A stretch of 64,000 nucleotides of DNA, taken from positions 35,747 to 99,746 of the forward strand of contig JAZQJI010000041.1 of assembly GCA_045541475.1 (NCBI GenBank). Direction: 5' to 3'. Under the pieces are notes generated by a model, which was not told the DNA's origin, did not search any database, and saw only the letters and a list, made by a program, of their open reading frames with translations. Positions 42,753 through 52,597 of the stretch are shown here, piece by piece. The translations under genes and the position numbers were made by a program. Numbering within the stretch: position 1 is the stretch's first letter; each line of letters opens with the position of its first letter. This DNA comes from RGIG3077 sp045541475 (lineage in GTDB: Bacteria > Bacillota > Clostridia > Oscillospirales > Ruminococcaceae).

Positions 42753-44678
42753 TTGTCAATAGAAAAATTAGAGCTTGTGCGGTTTAAAGCGCCAATCGAA
42801 AAGCTTTCGCTTATTCTTGAAAAATGTTGCGAAAGCGGATGCTTCCATGCATTGCATTTGGAGGAAAAGGGCGGATATGAAAAGCTGAGGGAGGACAACC
42901 CTTACAAAAAGCCGCTTAAGGATTGTGCGCAGCTTGCTCAAAGACTCGGTGTTGAGCTGGAAAACGTGGATTATTCATCTTTGGAACTTGAAGAAATACC
43001 GCAGATTGAATCGTGGCTCGAGAAAAAAGGCCGTGATTTTGATAAGCTAAGCGCTGAACTTGCACAGGTTAAGGATGAATTGAGCAAACGCACGCAGGCA
43101 TTAACCCAGATAAACCATTTGATATCGCTTGAAATTGACCTTGTAAAAGTTTTCAGTTTAGAGCATCTGACTATACGTGTGGGAAAACTGCCGTGCGCAA
43201 ATCTTGAAAAGCTGAAAAAATACTCTGATAAGCCTTTTGTTTTCGTTCACTATGACAGAGATGAAAAGTATTATTGGTGTGCTTATTGGATGCCTTTGAG
43301 CGAAAAAGATGAGATTGATTCTATTTTTGAATCATTGTTCTTTGAAAGAGTTTATGTACCGGCATTTTTAAGAGGTACACCTGCCGAGGAAAAGAAAGAG
43401 CTTGAAGATGAAATCGCAAGACTAAAAACCAAAAGCGAAATACTTGAACAGAAAGTAGCTGAGTTTAAGGAAAAAACAGTTGATAATTTGCGTATGCTGT
43501 TTGTAAAACTTAAAATTTCAAGCGAAAATTTTGCACTGCGTGAATATGCACTTGTGCATGAAGGTGAAATCAAGCTCGAAGGTTTTATTCCTGCGGTTGA
43601 AAAAGAAAGCTTTGAAGCACTTTTTGAGGAAGAAACTAAAATTGCCGTTTCTGTTTATCCGCCGGATACAGTGCGCGAGGAGCAAATTCCCGTAAAGCTT
43701 AAAAACGGTAAGTTTTCAAAGCCGTTTTCGATGTTTGTGGAAATGTACGGTTTACCATCATACAACGGATTTAACCCCACATTTTTTGTTGCGGTGATTT
43801 ATACACTGCTTTTTGGAATAATGTTCGGTGATTTGGGCCAGGGGTTGGTTATTGCAATAGCGGGCGCGATAATGTATAAAATCACCAAAAATGCATTTAG
43901 TCAGATTTTGATGCGCATAGGTATTTCAAGCGCATTTTTCGGACTTGTTTTCGGTTCGGTATTTGGCTTTGAAGAAGCGCTCAATCCGTTTTACAAAATG
44001 CTTGGGTTTGAGCATAAGCCTATTCATGTTACAGAAAGCACAATGACTATTCTGTTTGCTGCAATCGCCTTGGGTGTAGCAATTATCGTACTTTCCATGT
44101 TGCTCAATATTGTTGTGAATATCAAGCACAAGGATTTTACCGAATCTATTTTTGGCAACAACGGCATTGTGGGACTTGTGTTCTTTGCAAGTTTGCTGTA
44201 TGGAATTGTAATGACAATCGGCATGGGTAAAAATGTGTTTACAATGCCGTTTATCCTGCTTTTGATTGTACTGCCGCTTGTATTGATGTTTTTCAGAGAG
44301 CCTTTGGGCGAATTGATGCATGGTAAAAAGCCTGAGCTTTCTCCGATAGGGGATTTTATCGCTTCAAACTTTTTTGAAGTATTTGAGTTCTTCTTGGGTT
44401 ACGCTACAAACACACTTTCGTTTGTGCGTGTGGGCGGATTTATTCTTTCGCACGCAGGCATGATGTCGGTTGTAATGCTTCTTTCGCAAATGGCTTCGGG
44501 CGGCGCTTCAATCATAATAATTATTATCGGTAATATTTTTGTTACCTGTCTTGAAGGTCTGATAGTCGGTATTCAGGTTTTGAGATTGCAGTTTTATGAG
44601 TTTTTCTCAAGATTTTACAAAGGCGACGGTGTTGCCTTTGAGCCTATCGGCGTCGGTTTTTCAACACATATTGACTAA
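42753..44678 (+). CDS. V/A-type ATPase subunit I (a-subunit)
   Basis: The 641-residue protein has the N-terminal soluble half with coiled coils (about 1-320) and a C-terminal membrane half (about 340-620) with FGIMFGDLGQGLVIAIAGA and FVRVGGFILSHAGMMSVV, the ion-channel part that faces the K ring. It uses a TTG start (42753) after GGCGGTGA. It conducts H+ or Na+; the sequence seen does not settle which. Confidence 0.93.
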   Translation: MSIEKLELVRFKAPIEKLSLILEKCCESGCFHALHLEEKGGYEKLREDNPYKKPLKDCAQLAQRLGVELENVDYSSLELEEIPQIESWLEKKGRDFDKLSAELAQVKDELSKRTQALTQINHLISLEIDLVKVFSLEHLTIRVGKLPCANLEKLKKYSDKPFVFVHYDRDEKYYWCAYWMPLSEKDEIDSIFESLFFERVYVPAFLRGTPAEEKKELEDEIARLKTKSEILEQKVAEFKEKTVDNLRMLFVKLKISSENFALREYALVHEGEIKLEGFIPAVEKESFEALFEEETKIAVSVYPPDTVREEQIPVKLKNGKFSKPFSMFVEMYGLPSYNGFNPTFFVAVIYTLLFGIMFGDLGQGLVIAIAGAIMYKITKNAFSQILMRIGISSAFFGLVFGSVFGFEEALNPFYKMLGFEHKPIHVTESTMTILFAAIALGVAIIVLSMLLNIVVNIKHKDFTESIFGNNGIVGLVFFASLLYGIVMTIGMGKNVFTMPFILLLIVLPLVLMFFREPLGELMHGKKPELSPIGDFIASNFFEVFEFFLGYATNTLSFVRVGGFILSHAGMMSVVMLLSQMASGGASIIIIIIGNIFVTCLEGLIVGIQVLRLQFYEFFSRFYKGDGVAFEPIGVGFSTHID

Positions 44679-44714
44679 TTTTTAATATATATATCTGAAA
44701 GGAAGTTTTATTCT

Positions 44715-45155
44715 ATGGAAATCTTTGTAATGCCTTTGATTTTGGTGGCCCTTCTCATCACTCCCGTTATTCTTGTTATTTCAAGATATGATTCACCTAA
44801 GAAAAAGAAAATTGCTCTCATCACAAATCTTTGCAGCTTTTTTGCAGTGCTTATCATTGCAGCTATGCTGCCTTTGGGTAATTTTGCTCAGGCCGCTGAT
44901 GAATCTGCTGAAGAAACAACATCTGTATCTGATACAGCTTCTGCTGAAGGTTTGGGCTACATTGCTGCTGCACTTGCAACAGGTATCGGCTCTATCGGTT
45001 GCGGTATTGCGGTAAGCTCCGCTGCATCGGCTGCTATCGGTGCAACTGCTGAAGAGCCTAAGGTTTTCTCCAAGGCACTTATTTTCGTAGCGTTGGGTGA
45101 AGGTGTTGCACTTTACGGATTTTTGATTTCGTTTATGATTTTGCAGAAACTGTAA
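44715..45155 (+). CDS. V/A-type ATPase subunit K (rotor ring)
   Basis: The 146-residue proteolipid has an N-terminal hairpin of membrane helices, a small acidic Ser/Thr-rich linker (about 62-77), and a second helical hairpin with GSIGCGIAVSSAASAAIGA and the ion-binding glutamate in FVALGEGVALYGFLISF. This is the usual Clostridial form. Na+ or H+ use cannot be told by eye. Confidence 0.93.
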   Translation: MEIFVMPLILVALLITPVILVISRYDSPKKKKIALITNLCSFFAVLIIAAMLPLGNFAQAADESAEETTSVSDTASAEGLGYIAAALATGIGSIGCGIAVSSAASAAIGATAEEPKVFSKALIFVALGEGVALYGFLISFMILQKL

Positions 45156-45189
45156 GATATATAACAAATCAAGGTAAAGGTGCTGTAAA

Positions 45190-45504
45190 ATGCGTTTTTT
45201 TCTTATAAGCGATAATGTTGATAGCATGATGGGTATGCGCCTTGCAGGCATTGAAGGCACTGTTGTAAGCGAACGCTGCGAGGTTGTGGAAAAGCTTGAA
45301 GAGCTTGGCGCAGATGAAAATACGGCGGTTGTGCTTGTAACACCCGTTGTTGCTGAAATGTGTGAGGATATTATTAACGATTTTAAGCTTAACAGAAAAC
45401 AGCCTCTTATTTGTGAAATTCCGGACAGACATGTGAATAAAAGCGTTACAGCTGCAATTGCAAAAAGCGTTAAAGAGGCTATCGGCATTAATATTAACGA
45501 ATAA
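45190..45504 (+). CDS. V/A-type ATPase subunit F
   Basis: The 104-residue protein fits subunit F of the rotor stalk: MRFFLISDNVDSMMGMRLAGIEG at the start and TPVVAEMCEDII in the middle are typical. It lies between K and E with 34 and 25 base gaps. Confidence 0.9.
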   Translation: MRFFLISDNVDSMMGMRLAGIEGTVVSERCEVVEKLEELGADENTAVVLVTPVVAEMCEDIINDFKLNRKQPLICEIPDRHVNKSVTAAIAKSVKEAIGININE

Positions 45505-45529
45505 ATGATTTTATCGGGATGGTGTAGTA

Positions 45530-46111
45530 ATGGAAATTATCGGCGCTCAGAATTTGAAAAAAATTGAAGAGCTTGTAAATATTGCGGTTGAGGCACAAAC
45601 CGATGAAATTCTGCAAAAAGCGCAGGATGAGTGCGCAAATATAAGGGCGCAATCTGACAGTGAAGAGTTGGTGAGCGCGATAGACAATATATCCGTGCAG
45701 AAAAAGCAGATTGCTGAACGCTGCAAAAGTATGGCGGCAAAAAATCAGCGTGATAATTTAAAAAAGTATCTTTTATTGCGTCAGGATTGTATTGATGATA
45801 TTATGGAAAAGGCAACGCAGAAATTGCTTGATTTTTCAAAATCCGAAAAGTATGGTGATTATCTTTTAAATCTTGTAAAAAACGAAAAAGAAGGCTTTGT
45901 CGTTCTGCTTGCAAAAAAAGATATGGCATACGCATCGCACTTTGGCGATAACTATCGCGCAAGCGATGATATAAAAATCGGCGGCTTAATGCTTGTTTAT
46001 GAAGATGAAAATATCATGATAGATAAATCGTTTGACAGCCGTCTTTCAGACTGCCGTGAAGATTTTTTAAACCGCTACGGCAAGCAAATCCTTGCGGGAG
46101 GTAACGAGTGA
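45530..46111 (+). CDS. V/A-type ATPase subunit E (peripheral stalk)
   Basis: The 193-residue protein has an N-terminal long helix and a C-terminal domain as in archaeal-type subunit E, which joins subunit H to hold the catalytic head. Similarity is general rather than motif-based; position in the cluster supports the call. Its stop overlaps the GTG start of subunit A by 4 bases. Confidence 0.8.
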   Translation: MEIIGAQNLKKIEELVNIAVEAQTDEILQKAQDECANIRAQSDSEELVSAIDNISVQKKQIAERCKSMAAKNQRDNLKKYLLLRQDCIDDIMEKATQKLLDFSKSEKYGDYLLNLVKNEKEGFVVLLAKKDMAYASHFGDNYRASDDIKIGGLMLVYEDENIMIDKSFDSRLSDCREDFLNRYGKQILAGGNE

Positions 46112-47844
46112 ATACTGTATATTCTATAAACGGACCTGTTATTAAGGTGAAAAACACAAGCGATTTTCAAATGCTTGAAATGGTTTATGTTGGGCACAAA
46201 AGGCTTATTGGTGAAGTTATATCAATCAGCAATGATGAAACAGTAATTCAGGTTTATGAATCCGTTTCGGGACTGAAAGCAGGCGAGCCTGTTGTTTCAA
46301 GCGGCTCTGCAATGTGTGTTACCTTAGCGCCCGGTATTATTTCAAATATTTATGATGGCATACAAAGACCGCTTATGCCTATAAAAAATCAATGCGGTGC
46401 TTTTATTGCTGATGGTATTGCTGTTAGCGGTGTTGATACCGAGCGTGAGTTTGACGTTGATGTTTTGGCAAATATCGGTGATGAGTTAAAAGGCGGACAG
46501 ATTTATGCAACCTGCCCGGAAACTCCCGTAATTACACACAAATGTATGCTTTCTCCCAATTTGTGCGGTAAGGTTGTTTGGCGTGCCGAAAACGGAAAAT
46601 ATAAAGTAAACGATACTGTTTTAAAACTTGAATTGCAAAGCGGCGAGGTTATTGACGTAACTTTGGCTCAAAAATGGCCTATAAGGCAGGCAAGACCAAT
46701 TGCAAAGCGTTTGCCGCTTGAAAAACCGCTTGTTACCGGTCAGCGTGTTATTGATACGCTTGTGCCGATTGCCAAGGGCGGTACTGCGGCTGTTCCCGGC
46801 GGTTTTGGTACGGGCAAAACCATGACGCAGCATCAGCTTGCAAAATGGTGCGATGCCGATATCATCATATATATAGGCTGCGGAGAGCGTGGAAACGAAA
46901 TGACGCAGGTTTTGGAAGAGTTTTCGGCTCTTATCGACCCGAAAACCAACAGACCGCTTACAGACAGAACAGTGCTCATCGCAAATACGTCTAATATGCC
47001 TGTTGCCGCACGTGAAGCTTCTGTTTATACGGGCGTTTGTTTGGCTGAGTATTATCGTGATATGGGCTATCATATTGCAATTATGGCGGATTCTACTTCT
47101 CGTTGGGCTGAAGCTCTGCGTGAAATTTCGGGCAGACTTGAAGAAATGCCCGCAGAGGAAGGTTTCCCTGCATATTTGCCGTCACGCCTTTCGGGATTTT
47201 ACGAGCGTGCAGGTTATGTTAAGACTCTGGGTGGCGATGAAGGCTCTGTTACAATTATTGGCGCTGTTTCGCCTCAGGGTTCTGACTTTTCCGAACCCGT
47301 AACACAGAATACAAAGCGTTTTGTACGTTGCTTTTGGGCGTTGGATAAATCATTGGCTTATGCAAGACATTATCCTGCAATTAACTGGACAATGAGCTAC
47401 AGCGAATATGTTGACGACCTTGAAAATTACTATAAAAATCTTTTGGGTGAAGGCTTTTTAAAGGCACGAAGAGAATTGGCAATAATCTTGCAGGAAGAAA
47501 CCAAGCTGATGGAAATTGTAAAGCTTATCGGTTCCGATGTATTGCCCGATGACCAGAAGCTTGTTATCGAAATTGCAAGAATTGTCCGTGTTGGCTTTTT
47601 GCAGCAGAATGCTTATCATAAAGATGATACTTATGTTCCGCTTGAAAAACAGTATGCAATGGCAAGGGCAATTCTGCGCCTTTATGAAAAATCGAAGAAT
47701 GCGATTGCAAACGGTATGCCATTATCTGAAATCACTCAAAGCGGACTTACAGAACGCCTTGTAAAGATGAAATATGATATTCCCAATGATAAGCCCGAAA
47801 TGTTTGATAAGCTGTTTGGCGATATTGACGCATTTTTTAATTAA
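46108..47844 (+). CDS. V/A-type ATPase catalytic subunit A
   Basis: The 578-residue catalytic subunit has the P-loop GGFGTGKTMTQHQLAKW (about 231-247), the Walker B region IAIMADSTSRWAEALREIS, and the subunit-A-specific insertion ahead of the P-loop (about 115-185). The GTG start follows GGGAGG and overlaps subunit E. It hydrolyses ATP at the A/B interface to pump ions, or makes ATP if the gradient is high. Confidence 0.97.
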   Translation: MNTVYSINGPVIKVKNTSDFQMLEMVYVGHKRLIGEVISISNDETVIQVYESVSGLKAGEPVVSSGSAMCVTLAPGIISNIYDGIQRPLMPIKNQCGAFIADGIAVSGVDTEREFDVDVLANIGDELKGGQIYATCPETPVITHKCMLSPNLCGKVVWRAENGKYKVNDTVLKLELQSGEVIDVTLAQKWPIRQARPIAKRLPLEKPLVTGQRVIDTLVPIAKGGTAAVPGGFGTGKTMTQHQLAKWCDADIIIYIGCGERGNEMTQVLEEFSALIDPKTNRPLTDRTVLIANTSNMPVAAREASVYTGVCLAEYYRDMGYHIAIMADSTSRWAEALREISGRLEEMPAEEGFPAYLPSRLSGFYERAGYVKTLGGDEGSVTIIGAVSPQGSDFSEPVTQNTKRFVRCFWALDKSLAYARHYPAINWTMSYSEYVDDLENYYKNLLGEGFLKARRELAIILQEETKLMEIVKLIGSDVLPDDQKLVIEIARIVRVGFLQQNAYHKDDTYVPLEKQYAMARAILRLYEKSKNAIANGMPLSEITQSGLTERLVKMKYDIPNDKPEMFDKLFGDIDAFFN

Positions 47845-47869
47845 TACGATTTTATAGAGAAAGATATTT

Positions 47870-49264
47870 ATGAAAAGATTAAAAATTGGACTTGATGATA
47901 TTAACGGCTCTCTTGTGGCACTTGATGGTGTAAGCGGGATTGGATACGATGAAATTGCCGTGCTGGAACTTGAAGACGGCTCAAAGCGTACAGGTCGTGT
48001 TGTTGCCATTGATGGCGAACGTGCAATTCTGCAGGTTTTTGAGGGCACATGGGGCCTTTCGCTAAAAAATACCAAGACATCGTTTAAGGGCAAGCCGCTT
48101 TGTTTGCCCCTTTCGAGTGAGATTTTGGGCAGAACCTTTAATGGTGCAGGCAAACCAATTGATAATCTAGGCGAGGTTTTCCCTGAAAAATATGCTGATA
48201 TTAATAGTTTGCCGATAAACCCCGTAGCAAGAGTGTATCCAAGGAATTATATCCGTACCGGTATTTCCACAATCGACTGTCTTATGACGCTTATCCGCGG
48301 ACAGAAACTGCCGATTTTTTCGGGCAACGGTTTGGAACACAACAAACTTGCCGTACAGATTGTTCGACAGGCGAGAATTGCCGAGGGTGAGGGCAAGGAT
48401 TTTTGTGTGGTTTTTGCTGCAATGGGTGTTAAAAATGACGTTGCCGAATACTTTAAGCGCAGCTTTGAAGAAAACGGCTCAATTATGCGCGTTTGTATGT
48501 TTATAAATCTTGCAAACGATCCGATTATCGAGCGTGTGCTTACACCGAGATGTGCTTTGACAGCGGCTGAATATCTTGCTTTTGAAAAGAATATGCACGT
48601 TCTTGTTGTTATGACTGATATGACTTCTTACGCTGAAGCACTGCGTGAGATTTCATCTTCAAAGGGGGAGATACCGGGAAGAAAGGGTTATCCGGGCTAT
48701 CTCTACTCAGACCTTGCCTCGCTTTACGAAAGAGCAGGTGTTATCGAGGGGGCTTCGGGCAGCGTAACTCAGCTTCCCATTCTTGCAATGCCCAATGATG
48801 ATATTACTCACCCAGTACCCGACCTTACGGGCTATATCACCGAGGGACAGATAGTTCTTGATAGGGCACTTTCAAATGCGGGTGTGTATCCGCCTGTTTC
48901 AATTTTGCCTTCGCTTTCTCGTTTGATGAAGGACGGCATTGGTGAAGGATATACAAGAAAAGACCACAGTGCTTGTTCAAACCAGTTGTTTGCGGCTTAC
49001 GCAAAGGTTCAGGATGCGTTGGCGTTGGCTTCTGTTATCGGTGAAGATGAACTTTCTGAAACGGATAAGCAGTATCTGCATTTTGGCAGAATGTTTGATA
49101 AATACTTTGTAAATCAAGGCGAAAACGAAAACCGTACCATTGATGAAACGCTTGATTTGGGTTGGGCACTGCTTTCGCTGCTGCCAAAGTCCGAGCTTGA
49201 CAGAGTTGATGATGCAACCTTGAACGAAAAATATGATGCTGCAAAGGCATCACAATTTGTGTGA
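47870..49264 (+). CDS. V/A-type ATPase regulatory subunit B
   Basis: The 464-residue protein is the non-catalytic B subunit: it lacks a canonical P-loop (FSGNGLEHNKLAVQI in its place) and keeps VVMTDMTSYAEALREISSSKGEIPGRKGYPG split here by family-standard residues. It alternates with A in the hexameric head. Confidence 0.96.
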   Translation: MKRLKIGLDDINGSLVALDGVSGIGYDEIAVLELEDGSKRTGRVVAIDGERAILQVFEGTWGLSLKNTKTSFKGKPLCLPLSSEILGRTFNGAGKPIDNLGEVFPEKYADINSLPINPVARVYPRNYIRTGISTIDCLMTLIRGQKLPIFSGNGLEHNKLAVQIVRQARIAEGEGKDFCVVFAAMGVKNDVAEYFKRSFEENGSIMRVCMFINLANDPIIERVLTPRCALTAAEYLAFEKNMHVLVVMTDMTSYAEALREISSSKGEIPGRKGYPGYLYSDLASLYERAGVIEGASGSVTQLPILAMPNDDITHPVPDLTGYITEGQIVLDRALSNAGVYPPVSILPSLSRLMKDGIGEGYTRKDHSACSNQLFAAYAKVQDALALASVIGEDELSETDKQYLHFGRMFDKYFVNQGENENRTIDETLDLGWALLSLLPKSELDRVDDATLNEKYDAAKASQFV

Positions 49265-49295
49265 TTTTAAATTGTAAAAAGGCAGGTGAAATTTT

Positions 49296-49901
49296 ATGAA
49301 TAACGATTCGTTTGCAACCAAAGGCAATCTGATGAAAGCAAAGAAAACCCTTGCACTTTGTCAGATGGGTTTTGACCTTTTAGACCGTAAGCGAAATGTC
49401 CTTATTCGTGAAATTTTGCAGCTTATAGATAATGCAAAGGCATTAAACGGCACGGTTGAGCAAACTTTTTTGCGTGCGCATGAAGCGCTTGAAAATGCAA
49501 ATATAACGCTTGGCGTTATAGAAAATCTTGCGCATAGCGTTGATATTGATGACGGACTTGAAATATCATACCGCAATGTAATGGGTGTTGATATACCCAT
49601 GCTTAAACTTGCCCCGAAAGAGCTTAATATCAGTTATGGTATGTACAACACAAACAGCCAGCTTGATATTGCCTACATTGAATTTGCCAAAGCAAAAAAG
49701 CTTTGCGTTCTTCTGGCGGAAACAGAAACGGCGATTTTCCGTCTTGCCAACGCTATAAAGCGCGTTCAGCGTACCGCAAACTCTCTTAAAAATGTTCAAA
49801 TACCAAAATATCAGGATATTGTAACTCAGATATCCGATACCTTGGAGGAAAGAGAGCGAGAAGAATTTTCTCAGCTTAAGGTTATAAAATCCAAAAAATA
49901 A
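49296..49901 (+). CDS. V/A-type ATPase subunit D (central rotor)
   Basis: The 201-residue protein matches subunit D, the central coiled-coil shaft: TKGNLMKAKKTLALCQMG at the start and RVQRTANSLKNVQIPKYQ near the end are family signatures. Last gene of the ATPase cluster; no second regulatory subunit (G of Enterococcus) follows. Confidence 0.94.
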   Translation: MNNDSFATKGNLMKAKKTLALCQMGFDLLDRKRNVLIREILQLIDNAKALNGTVEQTFLRAHEALENANITLGVIENLAHSVDIDDGLEISYRNVMGVDIPMLKLAPKELNISYGMYNTNSQLDIAYIEFAKAKKLCVLLAETETAIFRLANAIKRVQRTANSLKNVQIPKYQDIVTQISDTLEEREREEFSQLKVIKSKK

Positions 49902-49984
49902 TAATCGTTTGCGGCAGCATTTTTGAAAACGGTTTCATAATTAAATTATTTTTGTAAAAAATTGCTTAAAAGCAAAAAATACGC

Positions 49985-50013
49985 TTGACTATTGTGTCGT
50001 TTTGGGGTACAAT
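49985..50013 (+). promoter_or_regulatory. Promoter of pfkA
   Basis: TTGACT (49985-49990), 17-base spacer, TACAAT (50008-50013), about 40 bases before the start. Confidence 0.78.
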
Positions 50014-50054
50014 AGACTTTGTAAAAATATTTCTTGAAAGTGATGGGTGGATTT

Positions 50055-51017
50055 ATGGTTAAATCTATTGGTGTACTTACAAGCGGCGGAGATGCGCCGG
50101 GTATGAATGCGGCCGTTCGTGCGGTTGTAAGATCAGCAATTGCCAAGGGACTTAAAGTCTACGGCATTAAGAGAGGCTATAACGGTCTTATTAACGGTGA
50201 TATTACTGAGCTTTGCGAAAGAGATGTTTCCGACATCATTCAGCTTGGTGGCACCGTTCTTTATACTGCAAGATGTGCAGAATTCAGATATCGTGAAGGT
50301 GTGCTCAAGGCAAAGGATAAATGCATTGAAGCAGGACTTGATGGTATTGTTGTAATCGGCGGCGACGGCTCCTTCAGGGGTGCGGGCGACCTTTCCGCAG
50401 AAGGTATTCCCTGCGTTGGTATCCCCGGAACTATCGATAACGACGTAGCTTGCACAGATTATACTATCGGTTATGATACAGCAAATAACACTGCTGTTGA
50501 AATGATTGACAAATTGAGAGATACAAGCGAATCTCACGACCGTTGCAGCGTTGTTGAGGTTATGGGTAGAAATGCAGGCTTTATTGCAGTAAATGCGGGC
50601 GTTGCAAGTGGTGCTATCTACACACTTATTCCCGAAGTGCCTTATTCTCTTGATGATGTTTGCGAAAAAATGCTTAAAGCTAAGGCTCAGGGCAAAACAC
50701 ACTTCGTTGTTGTTGTTTCTGAAGGCTGCGAAGATTCAATTGCTATCGCAAAAACAATTCAGGAAAAGACCGGTATTGATACACGTGCAACTATTTTCGG
50801 TCATGTACAGCGCGGCGGTTCTCCCACTGTAACAGATAGAGTTGTTGCTACAAAAATGGGTGTACATGCTGTTGAATTGCTCTCTCAGGGTATCGGTAAC
50901 AGAGTTGTTGCAATGAAGGATAACAAGATTGTTGATTATGATATTCAAGAAGCTCTTGCTATGAAAAAGGGTTATGATGAAGAGCTTTACAACATTGCAA
51001 ACACACTTTCATTCTGA
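50055..51017 (+). CDS. pfkA: ATP-dependent 6-phosphofructokinase
   Basis: The 320-residue protein is a standard bacterial Pfk, which makes fructose 1,6-bisphosphate in glycolysis. It has GVLTSGGDAPGMNAAVRA, GGDGSFRGA (about 102-110, a Gly after GGD as in ATP-using enzymes), PGTIDNDV (catalytic Asp) and MGRNAGFIA. I start at ATG 50055 with GGGTGG upstream; seven earlier in-frame codons contain that site. Confidence 0.97.
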   Translation: MVKSIGVLTSGGDAPGMNAAVRAVVRSAIAKGLKVYGIKRGYNGLINGDITELCERDVSDIIQLGGTVLYTARCAEFRYREGVLKAKDKCIEAGLDGIVVIGGDGSFRGAGDLSAEGIPCVGIPGTIDNDVACTDYTIGYDTANNTAVEMIDKLRDTSESHDRCSVVEVMGRNAGFIAVNAGVASGAIYTLIPEVPYSLDDVCEKMLKAKAQGKTHFVVVVSEGCEDSIAIAKTIQEKTGIDTRATIFGHVQRGGSPTVTDRVVATKMGVHAVELLSQGIGNRVVAMKDNKIVDYDIQEALAMKKGYDEELYNIANTLSF

Positions 51018-51034
51018 TTAAAAAACTGAATATT

Positions 51035-51086
51035 AAAGGCGCATTAATATGCTTTACTTTTTAAGCAGCGTTTTTGCGCCTTTTTT
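51035..51086 (+). terminator. Terminator of pfkA
   Basis: AAAGGCGC (51035-51042) pairs with GCGCCTTT (51076-51083), with T-run to 51086 and a long loop that contains smaller pairings. Confidence 0.75.
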
Positions 51087-51105
51087 ATATTGAAAGGGAC
51101 ATTTT

Positions 51106-51912
51106 ATGAGTGCATCTATCGGATTTTTAGGCATGGGCAATATGGCATACGGTATTTTTAGCGGTATGCTCAAGGCAAATCTTGTTGGTGATGATAAAAT
51201 AAAGGTGTTTGTGTTTGATGCAAATGCCGCTCAAAAGCAAAAAATTGATAATACAGACGCTGTGTGGTGCGAAAATGCACAAAGCGTTATTGATAACAGT
51301 GATTATGTTTTTTTGTGTGTAAAACCGCAAAATCTTGATGATTTGCTTAAAAGTGTAAAAATTTCAAGCCAAAAGGTTATTGTTTCGATATGCGCAGGCA
51401 TTTCGGGAGAATATATCAAAAAACGCACAAATGAAAATGCTAAGGTTATTCTTGTTATGCCAAACACTCCGCTTATGCTCGGCGCAGGCGCATCGGCTTT
51501 GGCAAAATGTGAAGGCGTTTCAGATGAGGAGTTTTCGCTGATTATGTCGATTTTTGAAAGTTGCGGTGTAGCTTGTGAAATCGATGAAAGCAAGATGAAA
51601 GAAATCATCGCCATAAACGGCAGTTCGCCTGCGTTTATTTATCTTTTTGCTAAAGCTTTTGCAGATTATGCATCAAGCGTGAATATCAACAGCAAAGCAG
51701 CTTTAAACCTTTTCGCTCAGTCACTTATCGGCTCTGCAAAGATGATTACCGATAGCGGCAGCAGTATAGATGAGCTTATTAAAATGGTTTCATCACCGGG
51801 CGGCACTACATTGGCTGGACTTTCCAAACTTTATGAAAACGGCTTTGAAAATGCAGTTGTTGAGTGCTGCAAGGCGTGCACACAACGTGCGTATGAATTA
51901 AGCGCTGATTAA
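51106..51912 (+). CDS. proC: Pyrroline-5-carboxylate reductase
   Basis: The 268-residue protein has the NAD(P)H motif GFLGMGNMAYGIFSGM and the P5CR signature SSPGGTTLAGLSKL near the C-terminus, with VMPNTPLMLGAGAS in between. It makes proline from pyrroline-5-carboxylate. GAAAGGGAC precedes the ATG. proB/proA are not in the window. Confidence 0.95.
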   Translation: MSASIGFLGMGNMAYGIFSGMLKANLVGDDKIKVFVFDANAAQKQKIDNTDAVWCENAQSVIDNSDYVFLCVKPQNLDDLLKSVKISSQKVIVSICAGISGEYIKKRTNENAKVILVMPNTPLMLGAGASALAKCEGVSDEEFSLIMSIFESCGVACEIDESKMKEIIAINGSSPAFIYLFAKAFADYASSVNINSKAALNLFAQSLIGSAKMITDSGSSIDELIKMVSSPGGTTLAGLSKLYENGFENAVVECCKACTQRAYELSAD

Positions 51913-51977
51913 ATATATACTAAAATCCTGAAAATTTGCATATAGATATATATAGCTTTGAAATGAGGTATTGATAT

Positions 51978-52577
51978 ATGCAAAATTTTGGGACAAGCAC
52001 TGCAAAAGATAATCACAGCGGCGCTTTGTATGTTTGGCTTTTGATATTATTTAGCTGTGGAATTGGCACAGGTGCGCTTTTATTGAAGTGTTTTTCTGAT
52101 TGTGATGTAAAAGAATTATCGCTTTTGCATCAAAATTTGATTATTTGTGGCTCGGTTGAGATTATTAATTCGTTTTGTGCCGTGATTTTTTATCCAATTA
52201 TTTCATTGTTTTTGTTGTACATAAGCGGATTTTCGGCTTTAATGCACCCGTTGGAACTTTTACTTGTATTTTACAGAGGGCTTAGTGTAGGCTTTGCAAT
52301 AGGTTATTATTACACAGTGTTTGCTTTGCGCGGCGCATTAATAGTTTTGTTTTTGGTTGTGCCCATAGCGGTGCTTACGGCTTTAATAATTATTTTTGGT
52401 GCGTATCAATCGCTTGTTATGTCTTCAAAAATGGGCGCATATCTTTTAAACAATTCAAGCCAAAGCACTTGCGGATTAAAAAAATATACAACAAGGTTTT
52501 TTTGCGCTTTGCTTGCTCTTGCTGTAATAGGAATAGTGCAAAGCGTTTTGATTTATTCGATTAAAGGTATTTTATAA
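51978..52577 (+). CDS. Polytopic membrane protein, SpoIIM-like
   Basis: The 199-residue protein has about five membrane helices. The central segment FYRGLSVGFAIGYYYTVFAL resembles the conserved part of stage II sporulation protein M, which helps septal-wall hydrolysis during engulfment. The match is by eye and moderate, and I see no other sporulation genes here. GAGGTAT lies upstream of ATG 51978. The DUF624 gene begins 20 bases later. Confidence 0.7.
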   Translation: MQNFGTSTAKDNHSGALYVWLLILFSCGIGTGALLLKCFSDCDVKELSLLHQNLIICGSVEIINSFCAVIFYPIISLFLLYISGFSALMHPLELLLVFYRGLSVGFAIGYYYTVFALRGALIVLFLVVPIAVLTALIIIFGAYQSLVMSSKMGAYLLNNSSQSTCGLKKYTTRFFCALLALAVIGIVQSVLIYSIKGIL

Positions 52578-52597
52578 TTGACTTTGAGGGAAGTAAA

